A DNA stretch of 64,000 nucleotides. Origin: Bacillota bacterium (GTDB taxonomy: Bacteria; Bacillota; Clostridia; Lachnospirales; Lachnospiraceae). The stretch spans positions 1 through 64,000 of the forward strand of contig JAEWJZ010000016.1 in NCBI GenBank assembly GCA_023386315.1, given 5' to 3'. A model generated the notes under the pieces. It saw only the letters and a list, made by a program, of their open reading frames with translations, was not told the DNA's origin and searched no databases. How positions within the stretch are numbered: position 1 is the stretch's first letter; each line of letters opens with the position of its first letter. The translations under genes were made by a program, and so were the position numbers. Shown here in pieces: positions 1 to 8,322 of the stretch.

Positions 1-44
1 CTACATAGATTATTACAACAACAAAAGAATTAAGGGCAAACTAA

Positions 45-81
45 AAGGAATGAGTCCTGTTCAGTATAGAACTCATTCCTT
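45..81 (-). terminator. Possible terminator of the ribose-type ABC operon
   Basis: An 11-bp perfect inverted repeat (arms 45-55 and 71-81, 15-nt loop) lies about 75 bp beyond the stop of the minus-strand permease gene. Read on the minus strand, the stem is followed by a short T-rich run. The stem is AT-rich and the U-tract is interrupted, so this is a modest candidate. I see nothing else in positions 1-154. Confidence 0.4.
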
Positions 82-154
82 GAATGTCGCCTAGTAATTA
101 TTTGTCTAACTTTTTGGGGTCAGATCATGATAACGTCAGAGAGCATTTTTATAT

Positions 155-1156
155 TTATTTTGCCGCCAGTCTTCTGGCTTTTGCTTCCATGCGGGATCTT
201 GTTACATCAATAAATACAGCTGCGATAATAACCATACCGATGACAATATATTGAACCGAGCTGGAAGTATTAAGAAGTGTCAGCCCGTTACGAATGGTTG
301 AGATCATCAGTGCGCCGATTAATGTTCCCCAGATGGTTCCCTTTCCTCCCATGAAGGAGGCGCCGCCTATGATACATGCTGCAATGGCATCTGTATCATA
401 GGGAGATATGGCTGCAGATGGATTTGCCACTGCAGAACGTCCTACGATTACGAGACCGGCAATGGCACACATGAAGCCGGATAAACTGTAAACAAAGATC
501 AGAACGTTGTCCGAATTAATACCGGATAAGCGGGCTGCTTCTGGATTTCCGCCTACGCAGTAGATCATTCGGCCCAGTGCTGTTTTATTTAAAAAGAAAT
601 GGTACACTCCATAAATTAATATAAGAACTACAAAACACAGAGGGATTCCGGAAAATCCATCGGCTGATTTGAACAGGTTGGAGGAGCCTAAAAATGTAAC
701 GCCTGCGGGAAAGTCGGAGATGGTTTTTGTTGCTACGACTAAAAGAGCAAGGCCGCAAAGTACATTTTTCATACCCAGAGTCGATACAAAAGGATGAGGA
801 AGATGCATTTTTGTCAACAGAAGTCCATTCAGAAAACCAACACAAAGTCCGGTGATGATACAGGCCAGAATCAGGATAAATGGATTTGTGATTCCCAGTG
901 AATTTTTGAGCATACCCATTACACAGGCGCACAATATGGCATTTGCGCCTACAGACAGATCGATGCCTGCGGTAATCAGTACAACCAGCATGGCTGCGGA
1001 GATGAGGCCGTTAACGGCCGTCTGTCTTAAGATATTCATCATGTTATTCATTGTAAGAAATTTGTCTGTTGCCATTGACAGAATCATAAACAACAGGATC
1101 AGTGCCAACAGCGGAGCTGCCTTACTGACTATGTCTTTCATTTTTTTTGTTTTCAT
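155..1156 (-). CDS. Ribose/galactose-type (CUT2) ABC transporter permease
   Basis: Integral membrane permease of 333 aa, the usual size of the RbsC family, with about eight to ten hydrophobic segments after a short basic N-terminus. The segment around residues 205-230 (PEAARLSGIN followed by a membrane helix) is the conserved cytoplasmic loop of this family. It would form the channel for the importer with the ATPase and binding protein encoded just upstream on the same strand. The start overlaps the ATPase stop by 4 bp (ATGA) and has a GGGAGG site, so translation is probably coupled. The substrate cannot be read from the sequence; ribose-, xylose- or galactose-like monosaccharides are the family range. 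Confidence 0.88.
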   Translation of the reverse strand: MKTKKMKDIVSKAAPLLALILLFMILSMATDKFLTMNNMMNILRQTAVNGLISAAMLVVLITAGIDLSVGANAILCACVMGMLKNSLGITNPFILILACIITGLCVGFLNGLLLTKMHLPHPFVSTLGMKNVLCGLALLVVATKTISDFPAGVTFLGSSNLFKSADGFSGIPLCFVVLILIYGVYHFFLNKTALGRMIYCVGGNPEAARLSGINSDNVLIFVYSLSGFMCAIAGLVIVGRSAVANPSAAISPYDTDAIAACIIGGASFMGGKGTIWGTLIGALMISTIRNGLTLLNTSSSVQYIVIGMVIIAAVFIDVTRSRMEAKARRLAAK

Positions 1157-2652
1157 TGTATAGCACCTCCCCAGGCGGCTTTCATAATGGTTTCCTGATT
1201 CAGTAAATCATTGTCTCTTGAAAGCTCACCCATGATTTTTCCTTCTCTCATTATAATGACTCTGTCACTCATTCCGATAATTTCAGGCAGCTCAGAGGAA
1301 ATCATAATCACACATTTACCAGCTTTTATTAAGTTGTTCATGATGTTATAAACTTCAACTTTTGCACCTACATCAATGCCTCTGGTGGGTTCGTCAAAGA
1401 TATAGATATCTGCATTTGTATTAATCCATTTGCCGATTACTACTTTCTGCTGATTTCCTCCGGACAGCTGCCCTACTGCTTCTTTTGAATCTGATATTTT
1501 AATTTTTAAACCGTCTACATTTTCTCCGGTTAGCTGGTCTATGTGTTTCTCATCCAGAAAGAGTCCTTTTTTACATTTTTTCATGGAACTGAGAATGAGA
1601 TTGGTACGTACAGACTGGGTCAGAACAAGACCCTGGCCTTTCCGGTCCTCTGTTAAAAATGCGATGCCCTGGCGGATTGCGTCCTTTGGAGATTTTATGG
1701 TGGCAGGTTTTTCATTAATATAAATATTTCCGGAATCGTGGTTGTCAGCACCGAATATAGCACGGAACGTTTCTGTACGCCCAGCTCCTACCAGACCGGC
1801 AAAACCAAGAATTTCTCCGTAATTGGCATGGAAGGTCACGTCCTTTAAAACTCCGGTTGAGTTTAAATGTTCCACTCTTAAGGCTTCTTTGCCTCTGGTT
1901 GTCTCCATCTTTGGGTATTGGTTATCCAGGGTTCTTCCTACCATGGCGGAAATCAGAGAGTCATTGTTCATTTCTGAAATGTCCTTTGTAAGGATATGCT
2001 CTCCATCTCTCATAACTGTTACCCGGTCGCATAGTTCGAAAAGTTCTTCCAATTTGTGGGAAACAAACAGGATGGATATTCCTTTTTCCTTTAATGAGCG
2101 GATGGTTTTCATTAATTGGGCAACCTCTTTTTCTCCAAGACTGGAGGTGGGTTCATCCATTATGATCAGCTTTGCGTCAATTAAAACAGCTTTTGCTATC
2201 TCAACCATCTGCTGTATTCCCATACCATAGGAACCACATTCTTTTTTTACATCAATATCCTGTCCCAGTGACAGCATCACATCATGTGCTCTCTCATGCA
2301 TCTTGTCATATTCCAGGAACGGGCTGTTCTTCTTCTTCAACGCTTTATTGATAAATATATTATCTGTCACTGACAGAAGACGTACAATATTAAGTTCCTG
2401 GTAAACACATGCTATTCCATGGGCGGCCGCCTCCCTGGGATTTTTAAAGGAGACTTCTTTTCCATCCATGATGAGAGTACCTTCCTCCGGGGTATACACC
2501 CCGGTCAGTACTTTAATCAGCGTGGATTTACCGGCACCATTTTCGCCGATCAGTCCATGAATTTCACCTGGTTTAATATCCAGTGACATATTGCGCAGAG
2601 CCACAACTCCCGGGAAGCGTTTCGTCACATGTTTCAGTTCCATTAAGCTCAT
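1153..2652 (-). CDS. Ribose-type sugar ABC transporter ATP-binding protein (two NBDs)
   Basis: A 499-aa RbsA/MglA-type protein with two fused nucleotide-binding domains. The first has an intact Walker A (GENGAGKST, about residues 36-44) and Walker B (IIMDEPT). The second has the altered Walker A normal for this family (GLVGAGRTE), an LSGGNQQ signature and FDEPTRGID. It powers uptake with the permease encoded next and the binding protein encoded before it. It contrasts with the degenerate homologue at 3903-5255, which has lost these residues. Confidence is high for function as a sugar ABC ATPase; the sugar is unknown. Confidence 0.9.
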   Translation of the reverse strand: MSLMELKHVTKRFPGVVALRNMSLDIKPGEIHGLIGENGAGKSTLIKVLTGVYTPEEGTLIMDGKEVSFKNPREAAAHGIACVYQELNIVRLLSVTDNIFINKALKKKNSPFLEYDKMHERAHDVMLSLGQDIDVKKECGSYGMGIQQMVEIAKAVLIDAKLIIMDEPTSSLGEKEVAQLMKTIRSLKEKGISILFVSHKLEELFELCDRVTVMRDGEHILTKDISEMNNDSLISAMVGRTLDNQYPKMETTRGKEALRVEHLNSTGVLKDVTFHANYGEILGFAGLVGAGRTETFRAIFGADNHDSGNIYINEKPATIKSPKDAIRQGIAFLTEDRKGQGLVLTQSVRTNLILSSMKKCKKGLFLDEKHIDQLTGENVDGLKIKISDSKEAVGQLSGGNQQKVVIGKWINTNADIYIFDEPTRGIDVGAKVEVYNIMNNLIKAGKCVIMISSELPEIIGMSDRVIIMREGKIMGELSRDNDLLNQETIMKAAWGGAIQ

Positions 2653-2686
2653 AGCAGTTCAACCCTTTCTGTTTCTTACAAGCAGG

Positions 2687-3691
2687 TTATTTTAAATAGC
2701 CTTTCAATTTTTCTAAATAATCTTTTGCATTGTCGGAGGAAATAACTTCACAGCCGGTATCAACAAAGGATTTTACAGTCTCACCCTTTACTGATTTGAC
2801 TGCAGTTTCTACTGCTTTATAACCCATGGTGTAGGCAGACTGGGCACATGTGGCGGAAATGGTTCCGTCAATAATATTCTGAACGCCGCTCTGATTTCCA
2901 TCAAATCCAACAATAACTACATCTTTTAATCCGCTTTGCTTGCAGGCGGTTGCAGCTCCTGCAGCAGTATCATCGTTATGACATAATACAATCTGAATGT
3001 CACCGCTCTGGGCAGTAATCATATTTTCCATAACATTGGCAGCGGTATCAGGATTTGACTGGGCATACTGTACGGAAACGATCTCTATTCCGTTTTCTTC
3101 CATAGCCCGGGTGTAACCGGCCTGTCTGGCATCGCTGGTTGCGTTTCCTTCAACACCACCGATAATAACTGCTTTTGTTCCTTTACCGGCTTTTTCTGCA
3201 GCAAATAATCCGCCCTGATAGGCTGCTTTGTCATTACCGGTTCCCACAAAGGCTACTTTTCCAGGAATCTCAGCATCTGTATCGACGGTAATCACTGGAA
3301 TCTTTACATCACCGATTACGCTGGCAACTGATTCTGACTGGAGGGGAGAAATTACAAATGCATCGATTCCTCCGGCAAGCATGGTTTCAATCATATTGTT
3401 CTGTTCGTCGTATGCGGTTTCTGAAGCAGGTCCCTGAAGATCAACACTAACGCCTAAATCCTTTGAGGCTGCATTTACTCCGGCAGCTACATAGCTCCAG
3501 TATTCGCTGGACAGTGTTTTTAAGATTACACCAACTTTGATATCTCCTGTAGAATCGGAAGCAGGAGCAGAAGCAGAGGTCGTGGCAGCTTCGCTGCTGG
3601 CTGCCGGAGTATCTGCTTTTTTCCCTGCGCAGCCGGTAGCAGATACCAGCAGGGCAGATACTAACATCATGGATAAGATTCTTTTTTTCAT
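2687..3691 (-). CDS. Sugar ABC transporter substrate-binding lipoprotein (RbsB-like)
   Basis: A 334-aa protein with an N-terminal lipoprotein signal: basic start, hydrophobic stretch, then a Cys at about residue 21 in the lipobox ATGC. A low-complexity Ala/Ser/Thr linker follows, then a periplasmic-binding type 1 fold (IKVGVILKTLSSEYWSY opening, AAYQGGLFAAEKA, IVGFDGNQSG). It is the first gene of the importer operon, with a strong GGAG ribosome site and its own promoter at 3718-3745. Homologues bind ribose, galactose, xylose or autoinducer-2-like sugars; nothing here fixes the ligand. Confidence 0.9.
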   Translation of the reverse strand: MKKRILSMMLVSALLVSATGCAGKKADTPAASSEAATTSASAPASDSTGDIKVGVILKTLSSEYWSYVAAGVNAASKDLGVSVDLQGPASETAYDEQNNMIETMLAGGIDAFVISPLQSESVASVIGDVKIPVITVDTDAEIPGKVAFVGTGNDKAAYQGGLFAAEKAGKGTKAVIIGGVEGNATSDARQAGYTRAMEENGIEIVSVQYAQSNPDTAANVMENMITAQSGDIQIVLCHNDDTAAGAATACKQSGLKDVVIVGFDGNQSGVQNIIDGTISATCAQSAYTMGYKAVETAVKSVKGETVKSFVDTGCEVISSDNAKDYLEKLKGYLK

Positions 3692-3717
3692 GTTTTTAAT
3701 CTCCTTTCACAACACGT

Positions 3718-3745
3718 ATTATACAAGTTGCATAAAATGATTCAA
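3718..3745 (-). promoter_or_regulatory. Sigma-A promoter of the ribose-type importer operon
   Basis: On the minus strand a TTGAAT -35 box (3740-3745) is separated by 16 bp from a perfect TATAAT -10 box (3718-3723). It lies about 27 bp upstream of the binding-protein start codon and downstream of the terminator at 3843-3873. The importer is therefore probably transcribed separately from the regulatory genes. Confidence 0.7.
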
Positions 3746-3842
3746 TGTAATTACTATTTTATAGGCAAAAACACAATAAAACAATGGTATAATTTGCGCT
3801 GTAAGGGGGTAGATGTTTCGATATCTTACGAAATGCGAGATG

Positions 3843-3873
3843 AAAAAAAGCCTGACAGAATTAGGCTTTTTTA
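3843..3873 (-). terminator. Intrinsic terminator after the regulatory operon
   Basis: A 10-bp stem (arms 3844-3853 and 3863-3872) has an A-run on one side and a T-run on the other, so it can act on either strand. It lies just beyond the stop of the pseudo-ATPase gene and separates the regulatory genes from the importer promoter. Confidence 0.8.
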
Positions 3874-3902
3874 TTGAATAAGACATTGAGAAATGGGAAC
3901 CG

Positions 3903-5255
3903 TTAATCGGTATATAAACGCCCATCCTCTACTGTGAGATGTTTTCCTTTCATGGTATATGCTTCTGTCATATGATTTGTAATGAGTATAACAGCAATCC
4001 CGGATCTTAATGATTCTTCAAGAAGGCTGATCGTCAGGGAACGGAGCTGAAAATCAATGGATGAAAATGGTTTAATGCACACCATAACTTTTGGGCGAAG
4101 GAAAATCCATCTGTAGTAAATCAGCTTCAGCTTGCATTCATCACTGACTTTATCCGCTTTCGTTGATAGTTCTTTTTCCGTAAAAATGCCCTCGGTTATA
4201 TTTTTAACCAGTTTTCGATAGGATTTCTTAAACTGAATGCCGGCTTTTTTTTGCATGAGCATAAAGATAAAATTATCCATGATGGTCATATCTGTAAATA
4301 TCATCTCATCCAGGGATCTTGCTTCAATAAAAACAATTTCATTTAAAACGGATCGAAAAATAGTATCATACCTGTTGGAAATAATAGCTTTTGCCGTTAT
4401 TGACCGGCAGTCTTCCAGTATGGAAATGGCATGACTGCATTCAGCGGAATTCACATCAAGTATATTTAACAATTCCCCTTCCTTTATATACCGGGTTAAG
4501 GAGAGAACGGGGTTAAGCTTTAAGTCTCTGATGTCATGGTCTTCCGTAATGATTTGTACGTTTGACGACTGAATAAAGTGACTGGGGTTCACACGGCTGA
4601 TGGACCTTCCCATTTTTATGAGGGTGATTTCGTCAGCATGTTTCCATAAAGAGGAATCACTGCCTGAAATATAGAGAAAAGTCATGCCTTTCATTTTTAA
4701 TTTGGCAGACAGATCAAAAAAGTCTTTCATCTCTTCCTCTGATAAATACATCTCCAGATCTGTGATGACTGCCAGCTTTCGCCCCGATACATAAGCACGC
4801 AGAAGCTCAATCTGCTTTTGTCTGCCATAGTCCAGGGTATGGGCTTTGGGAGTAACGGGCAGAGATAAGTCCAGTTCTTCGAATAGATCCGGAGCCTTCC
4901 GGCAGAGAGCGGCGGCGCGGTTCCACCAGAAAACTCTGCTGTTTGCCACAAATATATTTTCTTCAACACTCAGCTGTGAAAAGACTCCGCGGTTCCTGCC
5001 AATGAAAGCGGTCTGTTTTCGTATCTGATCCTGAGAACGGAAAGAGTTTAGTTTCTCCCCATTCCAATAGATCCAGCCGGAGTCCGGTTTCAGGGTACCT
5101 TCCAGCAAACTTAGAAAATTCTGCTTCTCGATTAAATTAGGAATTATGGCACAGCAGATCTGTCCCTGAAAGGCACGCAGGCAGAGTCCCTTGAGTAAAG
5201 TCTGATTTCCATCAGAACAGTAGATATTTTCGTATCGCAGTACTTCCTGTTTCAT
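3903..5255 (-). CDS. Degenerate RbsA-like tandem ABC-ATPase (pseudo-ATPase), probable regulatory partner of the adjacent two-component system
   Basis: A 450-aa protein with the overall shape of a two-domain sugar ABC ATPase but without working catalytic motifs. The Walker A position (residues about 37-48) reads IIPNLIEKQNFL with no GxGKS/T. The signature (140-150) is TLDYGRQKQIE instead of LSGGQ. The Walker B region (160-168) has T and D where D and E are expected. In the second half, DEPTRGID is replaced by IKPFSSID (394-401). The reading frame is intact and the start overlaps the histidine-kinase stop by 4 bp, so it is probably a maintained protein rather than a decaying gene. Context suggests a non-hydrolysing signalling or adaptor role between importer and kinase; that is inference. 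Confidence 0.75.
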   Translation of the reverse strand: MKQEVLRYENIYCSDGNQTLLKGLCLRAFQGQICCAIIPNLIEKQNFLSLLEGTLKPDSGWIYWNGEKLNSFRSQDQIRKQTAFIGRNRGVFSQLSVEENIFVANSRVFWWNRAAALCRKAPDLFEELDLSLPVTPKAHTLDYGRQKQIELLRAYVSGRKLAVITDLEMYLSEEEMKDFFDLSAKLKMKGMTFLYISGSDSSLWKHADEITLIKMGRSISRVNPSHFIQSSNVQIITEDHDIRDLKLNPVLSLTRYIKEGELLNILDVNSAECSHAISILEDCRSITAKAIISNRYDTIFRSVLNEIVFIEARSLDEMIFTDMTIMDNFIFMLMQKKAGIQFKKSYRKLVKNITEGIFTEKELSTKADKVSDECKLKLIYYRWIFLRPKVMVCIKPFSSIDFQLRSLTISLLEESLRSGIAVILITNHMTEAYTMKGKHLTVEDGRLYTD

Positions 5256-6286
5256 GATCCCAGCCTTTCTGTTTCATCAAGTATATAGGGAAGTGTAAGG
5301 GAAACCTCTGTTCCCGCACCGGGAGAACTGAACAGATGAATTCCATATTCCTCCCCCATAAGAAGGCGTATTCTGGAATTTACATTGTTCAGTGCAATCC
5401 CGCCTTTTTTATCCTCTCTGACGGAGCCATTGCCCCCAGCCATATGCAGCAGCGTATCATTTAAGTGTTCCAGGGCAGCATCGTCAATGCCGATGCCGTC
5501 GTCTGATACTGATATATATAGGATGGTATCGCTATGGTCAATGTCAATGACCACCTTTCCTCCCTCAACTTTTGGCTCTAATCCATGTTTAATTGCATTT
5601 TCCACAATTGGCTGCAGTGTAAGTTTGGGAATTCTGGCCTTTAAAAGATCTTCCTCCTCCGGCAGCAGGATATCTAAATAAAGCTTTTCCTCAAACCGGT
5701 ATTTTTGAATTATAAAATAATTTTTGACATTGGAAAGCTCCTCTTCCAGCGTTGTCAGGCTTTCCATATTGGAAGTCGTGTAGCGGAAAAAGACGGCCAG
5801 TGCTTCGGCTATTTTTCCAATTTCCGGTACGCCTGCCATAATGGCGTCGGAACGTATGGATTCCAGTACATTATAGAGAAAATGCGGGTTGATCTGATTC
5901 TGTAAAGCCAGGTAACGGGCCTGCTGTTTTGCATTTTCTATCATTTTATCTTTATCCAGACTGGTATGGATTCCTGATAACAATTCATCAAAGCTGGGAG
6001 ATATTCCTTCCAGACTTTTAAAGAGCTCTGTGAAAATGATTCCGTTATTAAAAAGCTCTGCCTGCTTTTCCATTGAATGCAGGGGTTCCCATATTCGTGC
6101 CTTTCCCCAAAGGAGAATTGAAAATAGTCCAAGGCCCATGAATAAGACCAGGAACACAGCAAGATATGATTCCTGTGTGTGATTCGCCATAAGAATCAGG
6201 AAAAGCAGAAGGAGAGAAAGAATGTTCCAGGATATCAGAGTACCGATCCATAAATTGAACCGGTTTTTCAGCCATTGCTTTTTCAA
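5252..6286 (-). CDS. YesM/LytS-type sensor histidine kinase with no extracytoplasmic domain
   Basis: A 344-aa histidine kinase. Two membrane segments (about 11-33 and 40-61) are joined by a loop of only about seven residues. The cytoplasmic part has the His_kinase motif NPHFLYN (His135), an N box (ENAIKHG), and G-box motifs (SDDGIGID and a later GIALNNVNSR segment) of an HATPase_c domain. It should autophosphorylate and pass phosphate to the AraC-type response regulator encoded 15 bp upstream. Because there is no extracellular sensor domain, the input must come through the membrane or from a partner, plausibly the pseudo-ATPase encoded immediately downstream with a 4-bp overlap. Confidence 0.9.
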   Translation of the reverse strand: MKKQWLKNRFNLWIGTLISWNILSLLLLFLILMANHTQESYLAVFLVLFMGLGLFSILLWGKARIWEPLHSMEKQAELFNNGIIFTELFKSLEGISPSFDELLSGIHTSLDKDKMIENAKQQARYLALQNQINPHFLYNVLESIRSDAIMAGVPEIGKIAEALAVFFRYTTSNMESLTTLEEELSNVKNYFIIQKYRFEEKLYLDILLPEEEDLLKARIPKLTLQPIVENAIKHGLEPKVEGGKVVIDIDHSDTILYISVSDDGIGIDDAALEHLNDTLLHMAGGNGSVREDKKGGIALNNVNSRIRLLMGEEYGIHLFSSPGAGTEVSLTLPYILDETERLGS

Positions 6287-6301
6287 TCGGATTCCTCCCA
6301 G

Positions 6302-7912
6302 CTATCGGTTTGTAAATAATTTCCTGTATTCATTGGGCGATACGCCAAGTGTCTTTTTAAACTGTCTGGTGAAAAATTTTATATCATTATAACCGGCCAG
6401 CTCGGCAACCTCGCTGATGCTTCTTTCCTTTTCGGTCAATAGTTTTTTTGCAGTATCAATCCGTACCATTTGGATGTACTCTGATAATGTTTTCCCTGTT
6501 TCTTTTTTGAAAAGAGAGGAGAAATAGGTGTAACTGAATCCTGTATTTTTGGCCAGCTCTTCCAGTTTAATATTAATTCCCTTATTTTCTTCTATATAAT
6601 GCTTGGCATAGATAACCGGTTTAATTTCCCTGTTTTTCAGATGATTCATTACATTCTGAAGAGTTTCACAGAGAGTATCTTCTAAAAGACGGAAGGTCTG
6701 CTCCAGGCTTGTACAGTGCTCATACATTTCAGAAAACCATGCTTCCTTTTCGTGTTCTTCCAGGGTGGAATCCAGCTGCTTGAATCCTTTAAGGTAATAG
6801 TTTAGAAGCAGCAAAAGATTTTTCTTTACCTGCAGGCAGGATGAAATGTCTTCGGCTTTCATTATACGCTTTGCGGCTTCCACACATTTTTTAATCTCAG
6901 CCATATCAAAGGCGTCTGGTTTGTCCTCCAGCAGTTTCGAGATTCTGGTGTCGACAGATCCTGATTCGGCTGGTTTTGCAGCAGGTGATTTAATCTCTGA
7001 GACCGTATTTAAACCTGTGAGAAAGCGGTTTCCTATGGCAATCCGGCTCTCTTTAATCCGATGAATCAACTGGATAGAGCTGTCAGCCTGCTCGCTGACG
7101 ACAGCATTAAAATAGAGTCTGGGAAACAGATCCTGAAGACTGAGAACACGCTCTTTTATGTGGTTTATGGATTCCAGCAGCTCTTTCCGGTCCAAAGCAT
7201 CATAAAAAAGAAGAAAGAAGATTCCTTCCCCAGTCACTTCTGAGATCCAGATCCAGTTATGGGATGAAAATTCCACTTCTGCTATTTCAAGAGTTTTCTC
7301 CGTCAGAAGCTGGTAACTTTCCTCTGTAAATTCCCTGTAACTGATATTGGGTTTTACTGCAATGCACCGTGCTGAATTTTTCATGATATCCGCAGCATTG
7401 ATTTTCTCAACTTCCTGCAGGATATTTTCCTCCTGTTCATTTAGCTGTTTCTGTAAAACAGTCTTTAAAAACAGGTGTTTAAATGTTCCGGTATAACTCT
7501 TTAACGTCTCCTCAAGACGCATGTGCGAGGATTGTATCGACATCTGTTCCTGGGTTTCCTTAACCAGCTTTTTTAATGTGCGGGTTAAGTCTTCCTGATT
7601 GATTGGTTTTAACAGATAGTCCCGCACTCCAAATCTCATTCCCTGCTGGGCATACTGAAAGTCTTTATATCCGCTGATGATGATGCATTTGAGAATCTCA
7701 TTCTGCATTTTTGCCTCTTCAATCAGACGAAGTCCATCCATTCCAGGCATTCGGATATCTGTAAGAAGAATATCCGGTTTCTTTTCATTGATCAGCTGCA
7801 GTGCAGTTAAACCGTCGTATGCGGTTCCCAGCAGCCGGATGCCAATTTCATCCCAATTAACTAAATATTCGATGAGCTTACAGATCTTTTTTTCATCGTC
7901 TGCAATAACCAT
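6302..7912 (-). CDS. YesN-like response regulator, REC + AraC DNA-binding domain
   Basis: From the chosen start it is a protein of 536 aa. An N-terminal receiver domain opens with VIADDEKK, has the phosphoacceptor Asp in LLTDIRMPGMDG, and carries the conserved Lys in LLKPI. A long middle region of unknown fold follows, then a C-terminal AraC double helix-turn-helix (KETGKTLSEYIQ, then ISEVAELAGYNDIKFFTRQFKK). The frame opens at 7963, but a good promoter at 7972-8000 would put transcription start within a few bases of that codon, so the ATG at 7912 (or 7930) is preferred although neither has an ideal ribosome site. It heads the regulatory operon and probably controls the importer promoter at 3718-3745. 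Confidence 0.85.
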   Translation of the reverse strand: MVIADDEKKICKLIEYLVNWDEIGIRLLGTAYDGLTALQLINEKKPDILLTDIRMPGMDGLRLIEEAKMQNEILKCIIISGYKDFQYAQQGMRFGVRDYLLKPINQEDLTRTLKKLVKETQEQMSIQSSHMRLEETLKSYTGTFKHLFLKTVLQKQLNEQEENILQEVEKINAADIMKNSARCIAVKPNISYREFTEESYQLLTEKTLEIAEVEFSSHNWIWISEVTGEGIFFLLFYDALDRKELLESINHIKERVLSLQDLFPRLYFNAVVSEQADSSIQLIHRIKESRIAIGNRFLTGLNTVSEIKSPAAKPAESGSVDTRISKLLEDKPDAFDMAEIKKCVEAAKRIMKAEDISSCLQVKKNLLLLLNYYLKGFKQLDSTLEEHEKEAWFSEMYEHCTSLEQTFRLLEDTLCETLQNVMNHLKNREIKPVIYAKHYIEENKGINIKLEELAKNTGFSYTYFSSLFKKETGKTLSEYIQMVRIDTAKKLLTEKERSISEVAELAGYNDIKFFTRQFKKTLGVSPNEYRKLFTNR

Positions 7913-7971
7913 TCCTAAAATTGCAATCATCTCCCGTTTTGTCATTTTTAACAGTATTGCCATTTATGTTA

Positions 7972-8000
7972 AGTATACTTCACGATTGAGATATTCTCAA
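7972..8000 (-). promoter_or_regulatory. Promoter of the response regulator/kinase operon
   Basis: On the minus strand TTGAGA (7995-8000) and TATACT (7972-7977) are separated by exactly 17 bp, a near-consensus sigma-A promoter. The expected transcription start is about 7964-7966. The rest of the gap 8001-8226 is AT-rich; apart from this and the divergent promoter at 8227-8255 I see nothing in it. Confidence 0.7.
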
Positions 8001-8226
8001 CATAAATAGTGTTGAAAAATGTTGGAAATTGTATAAAACATCATAATATTGAAAAATATTACCTTAATATTATGTAATAATGCTTCTGCGTAAGATTAAA
8101 TTCGTTAAAATTATATCGAATATGCATAAAATAATCCAAATTCATTCTCAGATAAATAATATACCAAAGAATTTTACTATTAGAAGTTTGATATTTGGAT
8201 GGTGAATATGAGCCGGGTGAATGTCC

Positions 8227-8255
8227 TTGCTATCAATCATCGGGTTTGGTATATT
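8227..8255 (+). promoter_or_regulatory. Promoter of the membrane AraC regulator gene
   Basis: TTGCTA (8227-8232) and TATATT (8250-8255) are separated by 17 bp, 67 bp upstream of the start codon at 8323. It is divergent from the promoter at 7972-8000. Confidence 0.5.
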
Positions 8256-8322
8256 ATAAATGAGATTTTGTACAGTGAAAAAATGATAGAAAATGTAAGG
8301 GGTAGAATAAGGTGATCAAAAT

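Noticed and set aside
585..932. Long alternative-frame ORF on the minus strand inside the permease gene
   Set aside because: It is a shadow of the clearly conserved permease frame; no ribosome site and no recognisable protein.
3903..5255. Decaying pseudogene of an RbsA homologue
   Set aside because: A 450-codon frame without stops, a 4-bp overlap with the kinase gene and a terminator after it argue for a maintained protein.
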